Of a stretch of 64,000 nucleotides of DNA, positions 58,793 to 64,000 are shown one piece after another (position 1 is the first letter of the stretch; the number at the start of each line of letters is the position of its first letter). Origin of the DNA: Streptomyces sp. NRRL F-5123. Lineage in GTDB: Bacteria; Actinomycetota; Actinomycetes; Streptomycetales; Streptomycetaceae. Below the pieces are notes generated by a model. It was not told the DNA's origin and did not search any database. It was given only the letters and a program-made list of their open reading frames with translations. Location of the stretch: positions 310,001 to 374,000 of the forward strand of contig NZ_JOHY01000002.1 in NCBI RefSeq assembly GCF_000721495.1. The letters are read 5' to 3'. A program made the translations under genes and the position numbers.

Positions 58793-60475
58793 TCAGGCGG
58801 GCCTGCGCACCTCCACCGTCCGGAAGCGGCCGGCGACGAAGGCCGCGTCGCACAGCGCCGCGTTGGCCGCGGGGTTGCCGCCGGAACCGTGCAGGTCGGA
58901 GAAGGCGGCCGTCTGGTTCACGTACACCCCGCCGGTCAGGTTGAGCGACAGCTGGGCGCACTCCTCGAAGCACACCTCCTCCAGCTGCCGTTCGACCTCG
59001 GGCGAGGTCGTGTAGCCGCCGACCGTCATGGCGCCGTGGTCGCGGACGGTACGGCGCAGCAGTCGCAGCGCCTCGTCCGTGGAGTCGACGGCGACGGCGA
59101 ACGCGACAGGACCGAAGCACTCGGTGGTGAAGAGCGCCTCGCTGTCCGGCTTCGCCGCGTCCAGCCGGACCAGCGCCGGGGTGCGGACCACCGCACCGGG
59201 GTGGTCGGGGTGGACGACCTCCCGGGAGGCGAGCGCCACCTCGCCCATGCCGGGGGCGGCCTCCAGCCGGGCCTTCACCTCCGGGTTGACCAGGGCGCCG
59301 AGCAGCGCGTTGGCCCGCGCGTCGTCACCGAGGAGCTTCTCCACGGCGGCGGCGAGGTCGGCAACCACCTCGTCGTACGTCCGTGGGCCGGCCTCGGTGC
59401 CGATGCCCTGCCTCGGGATCAGCAGATTCTGCGGGGTCGTGCACATCTGGCCGCTGTAGAGGGACAGCGAGAAGGCCAGGTTGGCGAGCATGCCGCGGTA
59501 GTCGTCGGTGGAGTCGACGACCACCGTGTTGACGCCCGCCTTCTCGGTGAAGACCAGTGCCTGGCGGGCGTTGGCCTCCAGCCAGTCGCCGAAGGCGGTC
59601 GAGCCGGTGTAGTCGACGATGCGGACCTCGGGGCGTACCGCCAGTGTCTTGGCCAGGCCCTCGCCGGGGCGCTCCACGGCCAAGCACACCAGGTCGGGGG
59701 AGAAGCCGGCCTCGGCCAGCACGTCACGGGCGGCGGACACGGTCAGCGCCAGCGGCAGCACGGCCTGCGGATGGGGTTTGACCAGCACCGCGTTGCCGGT
59801 GGCCAGCGAGGCGAAGAGGCCCGGGTAGCCGTTCCAGGTCGGGAAGGTGTTGCAGCCGATCACCAGGCCGATGCCCCGCGGCACCGCGGTGAAGGACTTC
59901 CGCAGCTCCAGCGGATCCCGCTTGCCCTGCGGTTTCACCCACTCGGCGGTGCCGGGCACGCGGACCTGCTCGGCGTAGGCGTACGCCACCGCCTCCAGCC
60001 CGCGGTCCTGGGCGTGCGGGCCGCCGGCCTGGAAGGCCATGGTGAACGCCTGGCCCGAGGTGTGCATGACCGCGTGGGCCATCTCGTGCGTCCGCGCGTT
60101 GACCCTGGCCAGGATCTCCAGGCACACCAGTGCCCGGGTCTCGGGCCCGGCCTCCCGCCACCCGGGCATCGCCGCGCGCATCGCGGGCAGCAGGACGTCC
60201 GGGTCGGGGTGCGGGTACTGCACGCCCAGATCCACGCCGTACGGCGAGCGCTCGCCGCCCGTCCACCCGTCCGTGCCCGGCTGCTCGGCGGCGAACGGGA
60301 AGCGCCGGCCGAGCAGCGCGTCGAAGGCGGCCTTGCCCTCCTCGGCATCCCCGTACGCCTTCGGATGCTCGGGGTAGGGCGACCAGAAGCCGCGCGTCCT
60401 GATCGTGTCCAGCGCTGTGTCGAGGGTGGCGCGGTGGCGTTCTGCCAGGGACTGGGGGGAGAGACCGGCGGACAA
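58793..60475 (-). CDS. paaN: PaaN, phenylacetate-pathway aldehyde dehydrogenase
   Basis: 560 residues of the PaaN branch of aldehyde dehydrogenases, oxidising the semialdehyde formed after ring cleavage. Motifs: GLVIGCNTFPTWNGYPGLFA, ATGNAVLVKPHPQAVLPLAL, YTGSTAFGDWLEANA, general base FTEKAGVNTVV, and catalytic Cys SGQMCTTPQN. It has no hydratase/MaoC domain, so it is not PaaZ. No ATG is available; TTG 60475 with GAGGAG 9 bases upstream is the best start (a TTG nine bases earlier also exists). Divergent from paaH across a PaaR-type operator. Confidence 0.9.
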   Translation of the reverse strand: MSAGLSPQSLAERHRATLDTALDTIRTRGFWSPYPEHPKAYGDAEEGKAAFDALLGRRFPFAAEQPGTDGWTGGERSPYGVDLGVQYPHPDPDVLLPAMRAAMPGWREAGPETRALVCLEILARVNARTHEMAHAVMHTSGQAFTMAFQAGGPHAQDRGLEAVAYAYAEQVRVPGTAEWVKPQGKRDPLELRKSFTAVPRGIGLVIGCNTFPTWNGYPGLFASLATGNAVLVKPHPQAVLPLALTVSAARDVLAEAGFSPDLVCLAVERPGEGLAKTLAVRPEVRIVDYTGSTAFGDWLEANARQALVFTEKAGVNTVVVDSTDDYRGMLANLAFSLSLYSGQMCTTPQNLLIPRQGIGTEAGPRTYDEVVADLAAAVEKLLGDDARANALLGALVNPEVKARLEAAPGMGEVALASREVVHPDHPGAVVRTPALVRLDAAKPDSEALFTTECFGPVAFAVAVDSTDEALRLLRRTVRDHGAMTVGGYTTSPEVERQLEEVCFEECAQLSLNLTGGVYVNQTAAFSDLHGSGGNPAANAALCDAAFVAGRFRTVEVRRPA

Positions 60476-60528
60476 TGGGACCAACTCCTCGTCGAGCTGC
60501 GCGGAGTGAGGGCGACACAGCTAGATTA

Positions 60529-60542
60529 ACCGAATGGTCGGT
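60529..60542. promoter_or_regulatory. PaaR-type operator between paaN and paaH
   Basis: ACCGAATGGTCGGT matches the ACCGNNCGNNCGGT core except for one base of the central CG, and lies in the divergent paaN-paaH promoter region, 54 bases from the paaN start. Confidence 0.6.
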
Positions 60543-60643
60543 CGGGACAAGGGCGGCCGACCCGGCCTGTGGAAAACTCGCAGGGCCGATCCCTGCCCGG
60601 ACCGGCGGACGACCGGCCGGGCCGGGACAGACGGGCCGGGGCC

Positions 60644-60671
60644 GGGACAGGCGGGCAGGGACAGGCGGGCA
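60644..60671. repeat. Exact 14-base tandem repeat upstream of paaH
   Basis: GGGACAGGCGGGCA occurs twice in tandem, within a longer G-rich stretch of GGGACAG-like units (60620-60711) that forms the paaH leader. Confidence 0.8.
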
Positions 60672-60711
60672 GGGGATGCAAGGGACACCGCGAGCGGGAA
60701 CAGGGGACAGC

Positions 60712-62238
60712 GTGACCGGGATCGAGAGCACCAGCACCGTGGCCGTCGTCGGCACCGGCACCATGGGCCAGGGCATCGCGCAGGTCGCGCTGCTCGCCGG
60801 CCACCGGGTGCTGCTGCACGACGCCCTTCCGGGCCGGGCCCGGGCCGCCGCCGACGGCGTGGCGGGCCGCCTCGACCGGCTGGTCGAGAAGGGAAGGCTC
60901 GGCGCGACCGGGTACAAGGAGGCGCTGGCGCGGCTCGTGCCCGTGGAGAGTGCCGCCGAGCTGGCGGACGCCGCGCTCGTCGTGGAGGCCGCAGTCGAGG
61001 ACCTTGCCGCCAAACAGGCGCTCTTCGCGGGCCTCGAAGACGTCGTCGCGGACGGCTGCCTGCTGGCGACCAACACCTCCTCGCTGCCGGTGACCGCCAT
61101 CGGCGGCGCGCTGCGGCTGCCGGGCCGGCTGGTCGGGATGCACTTCTTCAACCCCGCCCCGCTACTGCCGCTGGTCGAGGTGGTGGCGGGCGCGGAGAGC
61201 GATCCGGCGGCCCTCTCCCGTGCTGCGGACACGGCGACCGCGTGGGGCAAGACGCCGGTGCGCTGCACGGACACCCCCGGTTTCGTCGTCAACCGCATCG
61301 CGCGCCCCTTCTACGCCGAGGCCCTGCGGCTGTACGAGGAGCGGGTCGCCGACCCCGCGACCATCGACGCGGTCCTGCGCGAGTGCGGCGGCTTCGCCAT
61401 GGGGCCCTTCGAGCTGATGGACCTGATCGGCCAGGACGTCAACGAGGCGGTGACGCGCACGGTCTGGGAGGCGTTCTTCCACGACCCGAAGTTCACCCCC
61501 TCGCTGGCCCAGCGCCGCCTGGTGGAGTCGGGCCGGCTCGGCAGGAAGTCCGGTCGCGGCTGGTATCCGTACCCGGCGGACGGCCGCCCCGGCGGAACCG
61601 CGGACCCCGGGCACCAGCCGCACACCGCCGAACCGGCCCTGGCGCCGACCAGGGTGCTGGTGCGCGGCAGCCTGGGCCCGGCGTGGGAAGTGGTGCCGAT
61701 GCTGCGGGAGGCCGGTGTCGAGGTCGCCGAGGACACCGGGCGCGGTGACGACGGGCTCGTGCTGCCCGACGGGGCGCTGCTCTCCCTGACCATGGGCCGG
61801 GAGAGCGACACGACGGAGATCTGCTTCGACCTCGCGGCCGACTACCGGGCCGCCACCCGGATCGCGCTCGCGCCCGGCCGGGAGGCGCACCCCGAGGCGG
61901 TGGCGCACGCCGTCGGCCTCTTCCAGGCGCTCGGCAAGGAGGTCAGCGTCGTCAACAGCGCCCCCGGCCTGATCGTGGCGCGGACCGTCGCCATGCTCGC
62001 CGACCTCGCGGCCGACGCGGTCGCGCGGCAGGTGGCCTCCGCCGAGGACGTCGACACCGCGATGCGGCTGGGGGTCAACTACCCGCTGGGTCCACTGGAG
62101 TGGTGCGACCGCATCTCGGCGGAGTACGCGGTGGAGCTGCTGGAGGAGATGCACGAGACGTATCCCACCGGACGCTACGCCCCCAGCCAGGGACTGAGGC
62201 GGCGCGCGCGGGCGGAGAAAGGTGTGATCTCCTCATGA
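60712..62238 (+). CDS. paaH: PaaH, 3-hydroxyadipyl-CoA dehydrogenase
   Basis: 508 residues. The NAD Rossmann motif is VVGTGTMGQGIAQVALLAGH (about 12-31), the catalytic region has HFFNPAPLLPLVEVV, TDTPGFVVNRIARPF and GPFELMDLIGQDVN, and a second 3HCDH domain at the C-terminus has PGLIVARTVAMLADLAADAV and LGVNYPLGPLEWCDRI. The duplicated C-terminal domain matches PaaH. Start GTG 60712 (VTGIESTSTVAVVG). The paaR start overlaps its stop as ATGA. Confidence 0.93.
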   Translation: MTGIESTSTVAVVGTGTMGQGIAQVALLAGHRVLLHDALPGRARAAADGVAGRLDRLVEKGRLGATGYKEALARLVPVESAAELADAALVVEAAVEDLAAKQALFAGLEDVVADGCLLATNTSSLPVTAIGGALRLPGRLVGMHFFNPAPLLPLVEVVAGAESDPAALSRAADTATAWGKTPVRCTDTPGFVVNRIARPFYAEALRLYEERVADPATIDAVLRECGGFAMGPFELMDLIGQDVNEAVTRTVWEAFFHDPKFTPSLAQRRLVESGRLGRKSGRGWYPYPADGRPGGTADPGHQPHTAEPALAPTRVLVRGSLGPAWEVVPMLREAGVEVAEDTGRGDDGLVLPDGALLSLTMGRESDTTEICFDLAADYRAATRIALAPGREAHPEAVAHAVGLFQALGKEVSVVNSAPGLIVARTVAMLADLAADAVARQVASAEDVDTAMRLGVNYPLGPLEWCDRISAEYAVELLEEMHETYPTGRYAPSQGLRRRARAEKGVISS

Positions 62239-62822
62239 CCATGCCGAAGCGCGACACCTATACGCCGGACTCGCTGCTCGCCGTGGCCGTGGAGGTCTTC
62301 AACGAGCGCGGTTACGACGGCACGTCCATGGAGGATCTCTCCCGTGTGGCCGGGATCTCCAAGTCCTCCATCTACCACCACGTGCGCGGCAAGGAGGAGC
62401 TGCTCAACCGGGCGGTGGGGCGCGCTCTCGACGCGCTCTTCGGCATCCTGGAGGAGCCCGCGGCGGCGGAGGGTTCCGCGGTGCGCCGGCTGGAGTACGT
62501 CATCCGGCGGACGGCCGTGGTCCTGATGGACGAACTCCCCTATGTGACGCTGCTGCTGCGGGTGAGGGGCAACACCACGACCGAGCGCTGGGCCATGAAG
62601 CGCCGCAGGGAGTTCGACCAGCGGGTCGCGGAGCTGCTCAAGGCGGCGGTGGCCGAGGGGGACCTGCGGACCGACGTGGAGGCCCGGCTGGCGACCAGGC
62701 TGCTGTTCGGAATGATCAACTCCATAGCCGAGTGGTACCGGCCGACAGCGAAGGGCGCGATGGACCGGGAGCAGGTCGCCGACGCCGTGGTGCGGCTGGC
62801 CTTCGACGGGCTGCGCGCGTAG
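62235..62822 (+). CDS. paaR: TetR-family regulator, PaaR-like
   Basis: 195 residues. The N-terminal TetR helix-turn-helix is YDGTSMEDLSRVAGISKSSI followed by YHHVRGKEEL (about 28-58). The C-terminal ligand domain has LMDELPYVTLLLRVRGNTTT. Translationally coupled to paaH and preceded by operators of the PaaR type at both paa promoters, so it is most likely the phenylacetyl-CoA-responsive repressor of the locus. Confidence 0.88.
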   Translation: MTMPKRDTYTPDSLLAVAVEVFNERGYDGTSMEDLSRVAGISKSSIYHHVRGKEELLNRAVGRALDALFGILEEPAAAEGSAVRRLEYVIRRTAVVLMDELPYVTLLLRVRGNTTTERWAMKRRREFDQRVAELLKAAVAEGDLRTDVEARLATRLLFGMINSIAEWYRPTAKGAMDREQVADAVVRLAFDGLRA

Positions 62823-62935
62823 CGGGCGGCCGCCGGGGCGGAGGCTCCCGAGCGCCTGTCACCCGGACGGGCGAAGGCGGGCCGCGCGGCGTCGGGAACG
62901 GCCTCACCGTCCGGTCCTCGCGGCGGGAGACCGGG

Positions 62936-63418
62936 TCAGTCCCCGACCACCAGGTCCGTCTCCTCGAATACCAGCAGTGTCCTGCTGCTGAGCACCTCCT
63001 CGATCGACTGCAGCCGGGTGAGCACCAGCTCCCGCAGGCTGCGGTTGTCGACAGTGTGCACCAGCAGCAGGACGTCGAAATCGCCGCTGACCAGGGCGAC
63101 GTGGGCGACGCCCGGAAGGGTCACGAGCTTTTCGCGCACCGTCCGCCAGGAATTCTGGACGATCTTGAGGGTGATGTAGGCGGAGGCGGCGTGCCCCGCC
63201 CGATCGTGGTCCACCCGAGCCGTGAAGCCGCGTATCACCCCGTCCTCGATGAGCCGGTTGATCCGGGCGTACGCGTTCGCCCGGGACACGTGCACCCGCT
63301 CGGCCACCGACCGTACCGAGGCCCTGCCGTCCTCCTGGAGCAGCCGGAGGATCATGCGGTCTATCGGGTCAAGCGGCCGCGCCGCCGGCTCGTGGTCGGC
63401 CATCTGTTCTCTCGCCAT
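62936..63418 (-). CDS. bkdR: Lrp/AsnC-family regulator (BkdR-like)
   Basis: 160 residues. A winged helix (LDPIDRMILRLLQEDGRASV, ERVHVSRANAYARINRLIED) is followed by an RAM ligand-binding domain (VALVSGDFDVLLLVHTVDNR). It is divergent from an E1-alpha gene, as bkdR is from bkdA in other streptomycetes, so it probably senses branched-chain amino acids. The ATG at 63418 (MAREQMADHE) has AGGGAG 9 bases upstream; a further ATG at 63439 and one at 63403 are alternatives. Confidence 0.88.
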   Translation of the reverse strand: MAREQMADHEPAARPLDPIDRMILRLLQEDGRASVRSVAERVHVSRANAYARINRLIEDGVIRGFTARVDHDRAGHAASAYITLKIVQNSWRTVREKLVTLPGVAHVALVSGDFDVLLLVHTVDNRSLRELVLTRLQSIEEVLSSRTLLVFEETDLVVGD

Positions 63419-63476
63419 CCCCCGCAAGCTCCCTACCATGGACGTACTGGCTCCATCTCAGGCTGTGCAGAACCGT

Positions 63477-63485
63477 TTGTCCACA
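63477..63485 (+). promoter_or_regulatory. Perfect DnaA box in the bkdR-bkdA gap
   Basis: TTGTCCACA, a perfect box, 59 bases upstream of the Lrp gene start codon, in the divergent promoter region. Confidence 0.5.
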
Positions 63486-63600
63486 GGCGGAACCACCCCG
63501 TAGCCAAAATGCCTCCGGCGACCGAACAATCGGTAGGGAGAGCGGAACCCGCTCGCGCTACCGACTGCTGACGGTCACCGACCACAAGGAGGTGCTCGCG

Positions 63601-64000
63601 ATGACCGTGCTGGACATCCCCGCCTGGCGGCCTCGCACCGACGCCGCGCCGCTGCTGCCCGACCCGGAGCCCTACCGGATGCTCGGCACCCCGGCCGCCG
63701 CGCGGCTGGATCCCGCGCTCCTGCGCGCGCTGTACGCGCAACTCGTCCGCGGTCGCCGCTACAACCGGCAGGCCACCGCCCTGACCAAGCAGGGCCGGCT
63801 CGCCGTCTACCCGTCCAGCACCGGTCAGGAGGCCTGCGAGATCGCCGCCGCTCTCGCGCTCGCGCCCGCCGACTGGCTCTTCCCCAGCTACCGCGACACC
63901 CTCGCCGTGGTGGCCCGCGGGGTCGACCCGGTCGAGGCGCTGACGCTGCTGCGCGGCGACTGGCACACCGGGTACGACCCGCGCGTCCATCGCGTCGCCC
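63601..64000 (+). CDS. bkdA: E1 alpha subunit of branched-chain keto acid or pyruvate dehydrogenase (cut by window edge)
   Basis: The N-terminal 133 residues of a thiamine-diphosphate dehydrogenase alpha subunit that decarboxylates 2-keto acids. LYAQLVRGRRYNRQATALTK, QGRLAVYPSSTGQEACEIAA and DWLFPSYRDTLAVVARGV are hallmarks of this subunit. The GDG thiamine motif lies beyond the window. AAGGAGG sits 9 bases before ATG 63601. With a divergent Lrp regulator, BkdA is more likely than PdhA. Confidence 0.9.
   Translation, partial: MTVLDIPAWRPRTDAAPLLPDPEPYRMLGTPAAARLDPALLRALYAQLVRGRRYNRQATALTKQGRLAVYPSSTGQEACEIAAALALAPADWLFPSYRDTLAVVARGVDPVEALTLLRGDWHTGYDPRVHRVA

Noticed and set aside
58793..60475. 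PaaZ-type bifunctional ring-opening enzyme
   Set aside because: The protein ends after the aldehyde dehydrogenase domain; the C-terminal hydratase (MaoC-like) domain of PaaZ is missing.

Overview
The window is the replication-origin region of a high-GC actinobacterium, almost certainly a member of the Streptomycetaceae. The evidence is the gene order rpmH-oriC-dnaA-dnaN-gnd-recF-DUF721-gyrB-gyrA, DnaA boxes of the TTGTCCACA type, parS sites of the GTTTCACGTGAAAC type, Streptomyces-style families (DUF5324, DLW-39, CrgA, class E sortases) and very strong GC bias at third codon positions. The genus cannot be fixed from the sequence alone.

Layout. Bases 1-4031 (minus strand) hold the conserved rpmH-rnpA-yidD-yidC-jag-rsmG-parA block, with parA cut by the window edge and parS sites in and beside it. 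Bases 4032-9166 hold the dnaA promoter, dnaA, a 744-base oriC rich in DnaA boxes, dnaN and gnd. Bases 9167-16804 hold recF, a DUF721 protein, gyrB, gyrA and a DUF3566 membrane protein. Bases 16865-21418 run from tRNA-Ile to tRNA-Ala and enclose a less conserved island: a DLW-39 protein, a likely broken gene, a membrane-anchored secreted protein, a Ser/Thr kinase and a helix-turn-helix regulator. Bases 21748-28181 are accessory: azoreductase/MarR, a large BTAD-NTPase-TPR regulator carrying two parS-like sites, and a drug-type MFS exporter.

Bases 28289-43854 are the cell-envelope and division block: DUF5324, cyclophilin, rhomboid protease, crgA, DUF881, a small membrane protein, pabA, two class E sortases, then on the minus strand fhaA-fhaB-PP2C phosphatase-ftsW-pbpA-pknB, which couples PASTA kinase signalling to peptidoglycan synthesis. 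A second DnaA-box cluster lies just upstream of crgA. After tRNA-Leu (44324) come terD, a MarR regulator, a SpoIIE-type PP2C phosphatase, DUF2252, a J-domain protein and a rhodanese.

Bases 51913-62822 are a phenylacetate catabolism locus: paaABCDE on the minus strand, paaN on the minus strand, and paaH plus a TetR regulator (PaaR-like) on the plus strand. PaaR-type operators lie at both paa promoters. Between paaA and paaN sit a DUF5819/HTTM pair that resembles SdpA/SdpB of Bacillus and a SpoU-type RNA methyltransferase. The window ends with an Lrp/AsnC regulator divergent from a truncated E1-alpha gene of a branched-chain keto acid or pyruvate dehydrogenase.

The observations that most deserve follow-up are the SdpAB-like pair, the island between the two tRNA genes with its paired palindromes and broken gene, the two parS-like sites inside a regulator gene, the second DnaA-box cluster, and the PaaR operator pair. 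All calls come from reading the sequence and from family knowledge; no database search was run.
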